Source of the DNA: Euzebya tangerina
GTDB taxonomy: Bacteria; Actinomycetota; Nitriliruptoria; Euzebyales; Euzebyaceae
Direction: 5' to 3'
DNA: 64,000 nucleotides
NCBI RefSeq assembly: GCF_003074135.1
Contig: NZ_PPDK01000001.1
Span: forward strand, 1,736,001-1,800,000
Below are positions 32,951 to 40,295 of this stretch, piece by piece (the first letter of the stretch is position 1; every line of letters starts with the position of its first letter). The notes under the pieces are model-generated. The model had not been told where the DNA came from. It was given only the letters and a program-made list of their open reading frames with translations, and ran no database searches. A program made the position numbers and the translations under genes.

Positions 32951-32968
32951 AACGAACGTGTGTTCGTT
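32951..32968. promoter_or_regulatory. LexA (SOS)-type box between DUF3072 and OsmC genes
   Basis: AACGAAC-GTGT-GTTCGTT, a perfect inverted repeat. Its core CGAACGTGTGTTCG fits the Gram-positive LexA consensus CGAACRNRYGTTYG. It is 29 bases upstream of the DUF3072 start and 48 bases from the OsmC start, overlapping the predicted -35 of DUF3072. Confidence 0.65.
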
Positions 32969-33015
32969 TCTTGGATCTCGATCAGCAGGGGATTGGTCGT
33001 GAGAGAATCGCTCAC

Positions 33016-33438
33016 ATGGCATCTGACTCGCACCGCTCGATCACGCTCACCCGACTGGACACTGGGGTGTATCGCGCCACGAATCCGACTGGTGCCAGCA
33101 TCGAGTTCGGCAGTCTCATGGAGGACGGGTTGAGCCCGGTCGAGCTGCTCCTCGCAGCGATCGCCGGGTGTTCCGCCGTCGATGTGGACGTCGTCACCAG
33201 CCGCCGGACCGAGCCGGAGGACTTCACCGTCCGAATCGGGGCGGAGTACGTCCGGGACGACAGCGGCAACATCCTGACCGACATCCGCATGACCTTCGAC
33301 CTCACGTTCCCCGAGGGGGAGGATGGCGACAAGGCCCGGCGGGTGATCCCGGGTGCGGTGAAGACCTCCCACGACCGCACCTGCACGGTCAGTCGGACGG
33401 TCGAGGCAGCTACGCCGGTGGTCGTGGACATCCTCTGA
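33016..33438 (+). CDS. OsmC/Ohr family protein
   Basis: The product has 140 residues, with the two redox cysteines of the family in LAAIAGCSAVDVD and HDRTCTVSRT. Thiol-dependent reduction of organic hydroperoxides is the family activity; the GCS/RTC contexts place it with YhfA-like OsmC proteins. GAGAAT (33003-33008) lies 7 bases before the ATG, consistent with a leaderless start. It shares its upstream region, including the LexA-like box, with DUF3072. Confidence 0.9.
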   Translation: MASDSHRSITLTRLDTGVYRATNPTGASIEFGSLMEDGLSPVELLLAAIAGCSAVDVDVVTSRRTEPEDFTVRIGAEYVRDDSGNILTDIRMTFDLTFPEGEDGDKARRVIPGAVKTSHDRTCTVSRTVEAATPVVVDIL

Positions 33439-33445
33439 TCGGATG

Positions 33446-33546
33446 CCAGTGGGATTCTCAGTCGGCTGCGCGTGCTGTGTTCGTGGTCGCACGCGCCGAG
33501 ACGCTGGCCTCCGAGCCGGTGGGGTTCTCAGCCAGCTGCGCGTGCT
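33446..33546. repeat. Direct repeat of the SRPBCC gene's 3' end
   Basis: A 31-base segment at 33516-33546, containing the SRPBCC stop codon, recurs at 33446-33476 with four mismatches (70-base period). It is a partial tandem duplication between convergent genes. Confidence 0.6.
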
Positions 33547-34040
33547 CGGATCGCGGCCGTGCCCCAGCGCGCGAACCGCTTCCAGAACCACCGCTGGACC
33601 AGCCGTGACGCACCCCGCCAACCCTTGCGCATCTGGGCGTCGACGCCGATCCGAACCCGAGTTGCAGCACCGCCCGACGTCTCCTCCAGCCAGAACTGCA
33701 ACCTGACCGGTCGACAGATCCGCGGGGAGATCATGTAGGCACCGTAGGTGTAGGCCAGATCGCGGTACCGCGGCGCGTCGACCTCGCCGATCACGCCCGA
33801 GAAGTTCATCAGCGGACCGTGGTGGGTGGTGAGCACCCCCTCGGTGAACCCTGCGGCGGCGCCAGTCCGGGGATCGAGGAACTCCACCCGCCAGGGCCAG
33901 ATCTGACCCTCGATGAACGTTGCCGGATCGCAGATCCACGCCCAGACGTCATCTCGTGGATGCGGGATGGTGACGGTGGTCTCCAGGTGTTGCAGACGAT
34001 GCGTCGGAGGGCAGGCGGCCACGGGCAGTTGGTGATCCAT
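33528..34040 (-). CDS. SRPBCC-fold (START/polyketide-cyclase-like) protein
   Basis: The product has 170 residues: LETTVTIPHPRDDVWAWICDPATF at the start of the fold, GFTEGVLTTHHGPLMNFSGVIGEVD in the middle, and a closing helix WRGASRLVQRWFWKRFARWG. SRPBCC proteins form a hydrophobic ligand cavity. No catalytic residues can be assigned. It converges on the OsmC gene, with a duplicated stretch of its own 3' end between them. Confidence 0.8.
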   Translation of the reverse strand: MDHQLPVAACPPTHRLQHLETTVTIPHPRDDVWAWICDPATFIEGQIWPWRVEFLDPRTGAAAGFTEGVLTTHHGPLMNFSGVIGEVDAPRYRDLAYTYGAYMISPRICRPVRLQFWLEETSGGAATRVRIGVDAQMRKGWRGASRLVQRWFWKRFARWGTAAIRARAAG

Positions 34041-34395
34041 GCGTCAATACTCCCCACCAACAGATGGTCCATGCGGCACGCGGTCCTGCGGCAGGCGACA
34101 GATGGCCCACCGCCATGGACGGGCCATCTGGTGGCAAGCCAGGTGACTGCGCTCATCCTGCTCGCCTCGAAGCCCCGCCCCCTACCAGCTTCGCAGGGTC
34201 CATCCTGACTCAGTCGACGCCGGTGGGACAATCATCACTTCGGACCAGACTCGCGTGGTCCCCGTGCACTACTCCTGCGACGGGCAACGCGTGGGCGGGT
34301 GTCGCAGGTTGCCCTGGCCACGTGGAAGGGGCGGGCCCGATCCGGGTACACTGCCCGCCCGACCGGCCGACCTACATCCCACAAGGTTCCACCAG
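34041..34395. other. Intergenic region with two hairpins, no gene seen
   Basis: 355 bases between divergent genes. It holds CAGATGGCCC...GGGCCATCTG (10-bp stem, 34099-34130) and GGGCGGGC...GCCCGCCC (8-bp stem, 34329-34360), the latter enclosing a TACACT hexamer. Short frames here lack coding character. Confidence 0.6.
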
Positions 34396-34698
34396 ATGCT
34401 CAAGCGTTCGATCGCTGTACTCATGCTCTCCGGGCTCCTGCTCGTGGGGGCCGTGGCCACGACCGCGGGTGCTGCAGAGGGCGGCGGAGAGTTCACGGAG
34501 TACGAGGAGATCGTCGAGGGTGCCGGTGAAGCGGGGGGCGAGTTCCTGCCGGACGAGTACGAGATCCCCGGGTTCTTCGACTACATCCGGTTCCCCCTGA
34601 TCGCCCTCGGCGTGGTGGTCACCGGCGGCGTCCTGAGCTACTACCTGATCGCCCAGCCACGGTTCCAACGAGAGGCTGAAGAGAAATCTCGTCGGTAA
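34396..34698 (+). CDS. Small acidic membrane protein with signal peptide
   Basis: The product has 100 residues. It has an N-terminal signal (MLKRSIAVLMLSGLLLVGAVATTAGAAEGG), an acidic middle rich in Glu and Gly (EYEEIVEGAGEAGGEF), and one membrane helix (FPLIALGVVVTGGVLSYYLI, about 68-88). A short basic cytoplasmic tail ends in KSRR. No family is recognised. It directly precedes the DUF2342 gene by 26 bases and probably shares its transcript. AAGG lies 11 bases before the ATG. Confidence 0.75.
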   Translation: MLKRSIAVLMLSGLLLVGAVATTAGAAEGGGEFTEYEEIVEGAGEAGGEFLPDEYEIPGFFDYIRFPLIALGVVVTGGVLSYYLIAQPRFQREAEEKSRR

Positions 34699-34724
34699 CG
34701 CCCGTCCCGGAGGGCTCCGCCGAG

Positions 34725-35795
34725 GTGGGCAAGGCCACCCTTGCTGACTGGGCGTTGGCGGGCAGGGTCGGGCGCCAGGTCGCGGCGTTGTCCGCCGTCA
34801 AGGCCACGGGCGAGGACGTTGCTCGCATCCGCGCGTCGGTCGATCGGTCGGTGCGTCTGGCCGATGAGCCGAGTCGCGCCGCAACCGGGCTGGGGGACGG
34901 CCTCGGTGCGGCGACGGCGCGTGTGGTCAGCCGGGGCCAGTGGATCGACGCCAACCTCTCCTCGATGCAGTACCTGACCGACCCGCACGCCGAACGGCTG
35001 CTCCGTCGGTCGAGTTTCCCCGCCGGTCTGTCGCGCCGCGCCGTGGCGGTTCAGGTCGGCTCGGTCTTCGGCTACCTGTCCACCCGCGTCCTGGGGCAGT
35101 ACGAGGTCTTCCTGCCAGGCGGTGAGACGCCCGGCCGGCTCACCCTGGTGGGCCCGAACCTCTTGCAGGTCGAGCGCGACCTGGCGGGCGAGTCCGACAT
35201 CGACGCCGACGAGTTGATCCTCGGCATCGTCCTGCACGAGCTGGGACATCGGCTGCAGTTCGAGGCCGTCCCGTGGCTGCGGCCGCACCTCCGCGGGATC
35301 ATGGACGAGTACCTCTCCGGCACCCAGATCGATCCCGAGCGGGTCCGGGCGGGCCTTGCCAGCATCGTCAGCCGGGCCACCAGCGGTGACCTCGGCCTGC
35401 GGGATGTGATGGAGGCATTCCTGACGCCGGAGCAAGCCGACAAACTCGAGGACGCCCAGGCGGTCATGAGCCTGCTGGAGGGGCACGGCAACGTCGTCAT
35501 GGACTGGGGCGCCGAGATCATGGGCCCCAAGGGGGTCGACCCCGCCCGGGTCCGGACAGCGCTCAACCGCCGGCGGGCCGCGACCGGTGGGGCGGGCAAG
35601 CTGGTCGGCAAGGCCCTCGGAATGGGCCTGAAGGCCGCGCAGTACTCGATGGGCGAGACGTTCATCGCCGAGGTCGCCGAACGTCACGGCCGCGAGGCGT
35701 TCAACCGGGTCTGGGAGTCCCCGGACCACATCCCGACCCTCGAGGAGTTGGCCGACCCCGACGGCTGGGCCGAGCGGATCGCGCCGGCGGCCTGA
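34725..35795 (+). CDS. DUF2342/TIGR03624 zinc-dependent metalloprotease-like (zincin) protein
   Basis: The product has 356 residues from a GTG start. It matches the actinobacterial family once annotated as F420-biosynthesis-associated. DWALAGRVGRQV is at the start, a YLTDPH segment follows, and the zinc motif is HELGH at 171-175 with downstream Glu/His. The sequence continues through SLLEGHGNVVMD and NRVWESPDHIPTLEEL at the end. In mycobacteria the homologue also neighbours tilS. Peptidase activity is inferred from the zincin motif; a role is unproven. Confidence 0.9.
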   Translation: MGKATLADWALAGRVGRQVAALSAVKATGEDVARIRASVDRSVRLADEPSRAATGLGDGLGAATARVVSRGQWIDANLSSMQYLTDPHAERLLRRSSFPAGLSRRAVAVQVGSVFGYLSTRVLGQYEVFLPGGETPGRLTLVGPNLLQVERDLAGESDIDADELILGIVLHELGHRLQFEAVPWLRPHLRGIMDEYLSGTQIDPERVRAGLASIVSRATSGDLGLRDVMEAFLTPEQADKLEDAQAVMSLLEGHGNVVMDWGAEIMGPKGVDPARVRTALNRRRAATGGAGKLVGKALGMGLKAAQYSMGETFIAEVAERHGREAFNRVWESPDHIPTLEELADPDGWAERIAPAA

Positions 35796-35814
35796 GTGAC
35801 TCGGGTCGGACGAC

Positions 35815-37236
35815 GTGGCCTCTGCGCCTGACGGCGCCCTAGCGGATCTGGTCGACCGGGTTCGGAACGCCTCGTTCGGTGAGGCGGCCGTTGCCGAGGG
35901 GGCCTCCGTCGTGGTCGGGGTGTCCGGAGGCCCCGACAGCGTGGCGCTGCTGCACCTGCTGCGGCTGGCCCGCCCGGACCTCCACCTCCTGGCCGCCCAC
36001 GTCCGGCATGGACTGCGGGATGACTCGGAGGACGCGGCGGCGGCTGCGGCGTCGGCGGCAACTCTCGGGGTTCCCTTCGTCGAGCGGTCCGTGACCGTCG
36101 AGGAGGGGTCGGGGCCGGAGGACTCGGCTCGGCGAGCGCGGTGGGGAGCACTGGCGCGGGAGGCCCAGCGCGTCGGGGCGACCGCCGTCGCCGTGGGTCA
36201 CACGATGGACGACCAGGCTGAGACCGTGCTGCTCCGCATTGCCCGGGGGACGGGGATCGGCGGACTCGGTGGGATGGCGCCCACGTCCCCGCTCCCGGTT
36301 GCGCCTGGTGCCGATGCTGCTGATCACGCCGGACAGGTCGTGGTGATCCGACCCTTGCTGGGCGAGCGACGCGAGGTGGTCCGCCAGGCCGCCGCCGGGT
36401 ACCGGACCGTGGCGGATCCGACGAATGCCGATGCCGACCAACGTCGTGCTCGCGCGCGGGCCGAGGCCCTCCCAGCGCTTCGCCGGTTGCACCCGAGCGA
36501 GGCCGACGTGGTGCCGCTGCTGGCGCGGCTGGCCGGGTTCGCTCGAGCTGGCTCGGGTGCGGGCCGCGAGTGGTCGCCGGAACGGCCGGAGGAGCAGGCC
36601 GCCGTGTCGCGCTTCGGATGTGCCGTCGACCTGACCACGACCCGGGATCGTCCGTTGCACGAGGACGACGACGCTCTCCGGATCGCGTGGCGGCTGTTGC
36701 CGGATGGGCCGGTGTGGCCGGGACCGGGTGTGTTGACCCGGCTGGGCCGGCTGGGCCCCGGTGAGCGGTGCGATCTGCCCTCCGGTGTGCGCGCCACCCG
36801 CGTGGGGAGGGTCACTGCGCCGGTGACCGACCGCGTGGTGCTGTGCCCGGTGGATCGTCTCTGGCTGCCTCGGCTCTCGGTGCCGCGAGACCAGGACGTA
36901 CTCGTTCCCGGCTTCGGACTGCTGCGCTGGACCGTCGTCGGGGCGTGGGGGGCATCTGACCAGCTGCCGGCTGGTCCGGACCCGGTGGCCTGGTCGGCCT
37001 GGAACTGGCAGATCGAGCTGCCGGTGGCAGGGACGGTCCTCGCGGTTCGCGGCCGGCGTGCCGAGGGGGAGCGGTCCCTCCGGCGGGTCCTGCAGCGCTA
37101 CCCCGAACCCCTCCGTGGGCAGGTTCCGCTGCTGGTCGATGACGCAGACCGGGTGGTGATGGCCGGCCCGGTGCCGCTCCGACCACCCGGCCGGCCCGCG
37201 GATCACCGCATTCGGGTGGTGGCGAGTCCGGGGTGA
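35815..37236 (+). CDS. tilS: tRNA(Ile)-lysidine synthase
   Basis: TilS attaches lysine to C34 of the CAU-anticodon tRNA-Ile using ATP, an essential step for AUA decoding. The P-loop SGGPDS is at 37-42, with HVRHGLRDDSEDAA and GHTMDDQAETVLLRIARGTG following as expected. The substrate-binding linker and a C-terminal TilS_C domain (RALEGE-like ERSLRRVLQRYPEPLRGQVPLL) complete 473 residues, a full-length enzyme. It begins at GTG 35815, 20 bases after the DUF2342 stop. Confidence 0.93.
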   Translation: MASAPDGALADLVDRVRNASFGEAAVAEGASVVVGVSGGPDSVALLHLLRLARPDLHLLAAHVRHGLRDDSEDAAAAAASAATLGVPFVERSVTVEEGSGPEDSARRARWGALAREAQRVGATAVAVGHTMDDQAETVLLRIARGTGIGGLGGMAPTSPLPVAPGADAADHAGQVVVIRPLLGERREVVRQAAAGYRTVADPTNADADQRRARARAEALPALRRLHPSEADVVPLLARLAGFARAGSGAGREWSPERPEEQAAVSRFGCAVDLTTTRDRPLHEDDDALRIAWRLLPDGPVWPGPGVLTRLGRLGPGERCDLPSGVRATRVGRVTAPVTDRVVLCPVDRLWLPRLSVPRDQDVLVPGFGLLRWTVVGAWGASDQLPAGPDPVAWSAWNWQIELPVAGTVLAVRGRRAEGERSLRRVLQRYPEPLRGQVPLLVDDADRVVMAGPVPLRPPGRPADHRIRVVASPG

Positions 37237-37302
37237 CCCGTAGGGGAAGTCCGGAGTGCGCACGGTCCTGATGCTGCGCCGGTCCGCGGCCAGGCTGGTC
37301 GC

Positions 37303-37653
37303 ATGCGTCTCGTTCCCGTGGTCCTCCTGGTGCTCGTCCTCGCAGCCTGCTCCAGCACGCCGCCACCCACCGCCAACGTTGCAACCGGGCCAGCGGCTGA
37401 CGCCGATGTCCAGATCATCATGATCGACGATGCCTTCTCGCCCGAGCAGACTGAGGTGGAGGGGAATGGGCCGGTGACCGTCGACGTCCGGAATGATGGC
37501 GAAGACGCACACAACCTCGTGTCGGCAGACGGAACCGTCGTGACGCCGCTCCTGGAGCCTGGTGACGTGGTGTCTTTCTCGGTTCCCATCGATGGTGAGT
37601 GGCGCTTCCGCTGCACCCTGCACGGCGGGATGGAGGGAACGATCTCGCGGTAG
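37303..37653 (+). CDS. Cupredoxin (plastocyanin-like) lipoprotein
   Basis: The product has 116 residues. The lipobox LAAC at residues 13-16 gives a lipid anchor on Cys16. A single cupredoxin domain follows with type-1 copper ligands: His in EDAHNLV, then Cys, His and Met in FRCTLHGGMEG. It is a small electron carrier or copper-binding protein at the outer face of the membrane. It is unlinked to the cupredoxin fusion at 2402, which it resembles in the copper-site layout. Confidence 0.88.
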   Translation: MRLVPVVLLVLVLAACSSTPPPTANVATGPAADADVQIIMIDDAFSPEQTEVEGNGPVTVDVRNDGEDAHNLVSADGTVVTPLLEPGDVVSFSVPIDGEWRFRCTLHGGMEGTISR

Positions 37654-37656
37654 GAC

Positions 37657-38094
37657 TCAGTCCCCGTGATCGATGTCGGGCACCAACTGCGGCCAGACCG
37701 GGTCCCCCGTCGCCAGACGCTCGGCATCACTTCGCAGGACGCAGAACAGGTTGCCGATCGGGTCGGCGAGCACCACCCAGCCCAGACCGTCCCCGGATCG
37801 ATGATCGGCGACCACTGGTGCGCCGTGCGCCACGAGGCGGTCGACCTCCTCGTCGCGGGTGCGGTCGCGGGGTACCAGGTCGAGATGCACTCGGTTGCTC
37901 GCCGGGGGCAGCTCGTCGACCTCGAGGAAGAGCAGCACGTGGCCGCTCTCGCGGTCGACGATCGCGCACTCCGGGTCTCCCGGCTCGTTGGGGTCGCCCG
38001 GGATGTCGGCGTAGCCGACCGCGGTCTTCCACCACTCCGAGAGCGTGAAGGCGTCCAGGCACGAGAAGGTGGTGTGGCTGACGCGAGAGCTCAT
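37657..38094 (-). CDS. VOC superfamily (glyoxalase-like) protein
   Basis: The product has 145 residues. It has a VOC fold: VSHTTFSCLDAFTLSEWWKTAVGY, then HVLLFLEVDELPPASNRVHLDLVPRDRT, and VLADPIGNLFCVL. Closest in style to the Glyoxalase_6 group of actinobacteria. TAGAAT (38103-38108 on the complement) lies 8 bases before ATG 38094. A second VOC gene lies 18 bases upstream on the same strand. Substrate unknown. Confidence 0.87.
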   Translation of the reverse strand: MSSRVSHTTFSCLDAFTLSEWWKTAVGYADIPGDPNEPGDPECAIVDRESGHVLLFLEVDELPPASNRVHLDLVPRDRTRDEEVDRLVAHGAPVVADHRSGDGLGWVVLADPIGNLFCVLRSDAERLATGDPVWPQLVPDIDHGD

Positions 38095-38111
38095 CAGCTG
38101 GAATTCTACGG

Positions 38112-38519
38112 TCAGGTCGGCAGCGGGTAGGACCGGGACGGGTCCTGCGGACTCTTCAAGCCGATCCGGTTGCCATCCTGATCGCACACGATGGCGTAGC
38201 GGGCGCCGAAGAACGTGTCCCACGGGGCGACGCTGCTCTCGAACCCGGCTTCCACCACCCGTTCGTGGACCTGGTCGACGGCGTCTCGGGAAGAAAGGTT
38301 GACATCGACGACCGTCGAACCGGCCGAGGGCCCGTCGAAGACCGGATCCCACAGCCTCGCGAACTCCGGTTGGTGCAACACGAGGTTGAACCCGCTGTCG
38401 AACGACACCACCGCGGCGTGGGTGTGACGGGGCTCGCTCTGCCACCCCAGCAACGCCCAGAAGGTCTTCGCGCGCTCCAAGTCGGTGACGATCAGGTTCA
38501 CCTGAGCCAGGCCGTCCAT
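38112..38519 (-). CDS. VOC superfamily (glyoxalase/bleomycin-resistance-like) protein
   Basis: The product has 135 residues: VNLIVTDLERAKTFWALLGW at the start, VVSFDSGFNLVLHQPEF, a second half TVVDVNLSSRDAVDQVHERVVEAGFE, and YAIVCDQDGNRIGL. Metal-dependent chemistry is possible. The start is the ATG at 38519, with CAGAAT 6 bases upstream; the longer frame behind it is antisense to the HNH gene. It pairs with the VOC gene downstream. Confidence 0.87.
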   Translation of the reverse strand: MDGLAQVNLIVTDLERAKTFWALLGWQSEPRHTHAAVVSFDSGFNLVLHQPEFARLWDPVFDGPSAGSTVVDVNLSSRDAVDQVHERVVEAGFESSVAPWDTFFGARYAIVCDQDGNRIGLKSPQDPSRSYPLPT

Positions 38520-38816
38520 GCCCCTATTCTGCGTGTCGGCCTGCCCCCACGACAAGCGCCAGGTCGTGCTGACGGATCGCCGGACCGTGTGGCTCACACG
38601 CTGAGGGGGCTTCTGCCGGACGATGGGCGAGCGACCTGCCTGCTGAGGTGCGGCGGGCTGGCTGGATGCCGCACTGGGCTCTTCATGCGCCGCATCCACC
38701 CAACGAGGCGAGGGGCGACGTGGCTGGTGTTCCAGGCCGGTGTCGGTTCGTCCGAAGTGGCTCTGAGCAGGGGTTTTGCCTCGATCTGTCCGTCCCTGTC
38801 GCGTAGAATGAGCGGT

Positions 38817-40295
38817 ATGGGAACGGGTGTGTTGGAGGCGGCAGAGGTGACCCACCTCGTTGGTGTGATGCAGCGTCTCGCGGCTCGCCTGGATCCCGAT
38901 TCGATCCCCGATGTTGAGGTGGGTGGGCTCCTGACCGATCTGGGTCAGCTGGCCCGGCTGGCGGAGGGGATGACGACGCTGCTTGCCCGTCGGGCGTTCG
39001 ACACCGCGACGGCCACAGGTCCTGCCGCATCCCGTGAGGTGCGCGAGCAGGTGGCAGCAGCCACAGGAACCACGGTGCGCCAGGCCGCGACCCGGTTGGA
39101 GACCTCCATCCGACTTGGCGAGAACCAACAGGTGGCTGCCGCGGTGCGGGCCGGAAGCTTGTCGACCGCTCAGGCGGACGCGGTCACGGACGCGGCAGCG
39201 GCAGCGCCGGACATGACCGGCATGTTGTTGGCGGCCGCGCAGACCCAGTCGGTGCAGGATCTCAAGCGAACCTGTCGTGATGCACGTGTGGCGGCCGATC
39301 CTGACCTGGCGGCGACCCGGCGTCGCCATCACCGTGATCGGTGCTTTCGGGCCTGGTCGGAGTCTGACGGGGAGTGGAAGGCATACCTGTCCGGCCCCGC
39401 TGATGCCGGTGCCAGGATCGAGGCCGCCATCCGTGGCGTCCACGACCAGGTGTTCAAGGCCGCCCACGCCGAGGGTCGGCGGGAGCAGGATGCGGCCTAC
39501 CGATTTGATGCGCTGCTCGCCACCCTGGCGGGTGCGGCGACGGATGCTGATGGCACACACTCCGATGACGTCCAGTCCAGGCAGCAACCGTCAGGGTCAT
39601 CCCGGCGACTCAGCGGCCGACAGACCAAGGTGATCGTGACCATCGACGCTGCGGCGCTCAAGCGTGGGGAGGCCCAGCCGGGAGAGCGGTGTGAGATCGC
39701 CGGCGTTGGCCAGGTACCGGTCGACGCCGTTCGCGAGCTGATCCCGGACGCACATCTGGCCTACGTCATCCGCAACGCGGTCGATGCCTCGGTCGCCCAT
39801 GTGGGTCGCCAGGTGACTGCCCATCAGCGCACCGCCTTGGAGGCCCGAGGGTACGAGTGCGAGGTGCCTGGGTGCCGGGCAACGCATCTGCTGGAGATCG
39901 ATCACGTCACCGAGTGGGCCATCTCCAAGCAGACTCGGCTGGACCAACTGGCGTGGCTGTGTCGGCATCACCATCGCGATAAGACCCGCGGTGACCACCG
40001 GCTCACGGGGCCGCCCGGCGGACGTCGGTGGGTGACAACCGATTCCGGAGTGGCTGATCGGCCGGGCCGAACAGACGGTCTGGGCGCCGGTCTGGGCTCA
40101 CTCCTGCGCACACGCGATCGGCTGCTGAAGATCGCGCGGAGCTACGCCGAGCAACCATGGATCGGGCAGTGGCGCGGCCACCCGGTCCGTTGTGACCCAC
40201 ACGGTGGGTACACGCCAAGCTCGGCGGAGCGTCCCAGCGCCCGACTCGCCCATGCGGGCGCCCACGGGTGGACGTCCGTGTCAGATCTCGCCTGA
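38817..40295 (+). CDS. DUF222 (13E12-repeat) / HNH endonuclease-domain protein
   Basis: The product has 492 residues. The N-terminal two-thirds is a helical DUF222 domain (GLLTDLGQLARLAEGMTTLLARRAFD, then VRAGSLSTAQADAVTDAA and RFDALLATLAG). The C-terminal HNH reads CEVPGC, then LLEIDHVTEW and LCRHHHRDKT, with cysteines placed to bind a structural zinc. Members are multi-copy in mycobacteria and relatives. Function is unclear, and no mobility genes accompany it. TAGAAT (38804-38809) lies 7 bases before ATG 38817 and overlaps the earlier ATG 38808, favouring 38817. Confidence 0.87.
   Translation: MGTGVLEAAEVTHLVGVMQRLAARLDPDSIPDVEVGGLLTDLGQLARLAEGMTTLLARRAFDTATATGPAASREVREQVAAATGTTVRQAATRLETSIRLGENQQVAAAVRAGSLSTAQADAVTDAAAAAPDMTGMLLAAAQTQSVQDLKRTCRDARVAADPDLAATRRRHHRDRCFRAWSESDGEWKAYLSGPADAGARIEAAIRGVHDQVFKAAHAEGRREQDAAYRFDALLATLAGAATDADGTHSDDVQSRQQPSGSSRRLSGRQTKVIVTIDAAALKRGEAQPGERCEIAGVGQVPVDAVRELIPDAHLAYVIRNAVDASVAHVGRQVTAHQRTALEARGYECEVPGCRATHLLEIDHVTEWAISKQTRLDQLAWLCRHHHRDKTRGDHRLTGPPGGRRWVTTDSGVADRPGRTDGLGAGLGSLLRTRDRLLKIARSYAEQPWIGQWRGHPVRCDPHGGYTPSSAERPSARLAHAGAHGWTSVSDLA

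Noticed and set aside
34253-34395. Upstream extension of the small acidic membrane protein (start 34255)
   Set aside because: Would place 47 polar residues before a clear signal peptide that begins at 34396.
38817-40295. DUF222/HNH gene as part of a mobile element
   Set aside because: No terminal repeats, transposase, integrase or tRNA site nearby; the family is chromosomal and multi-copy in actinobacteria.
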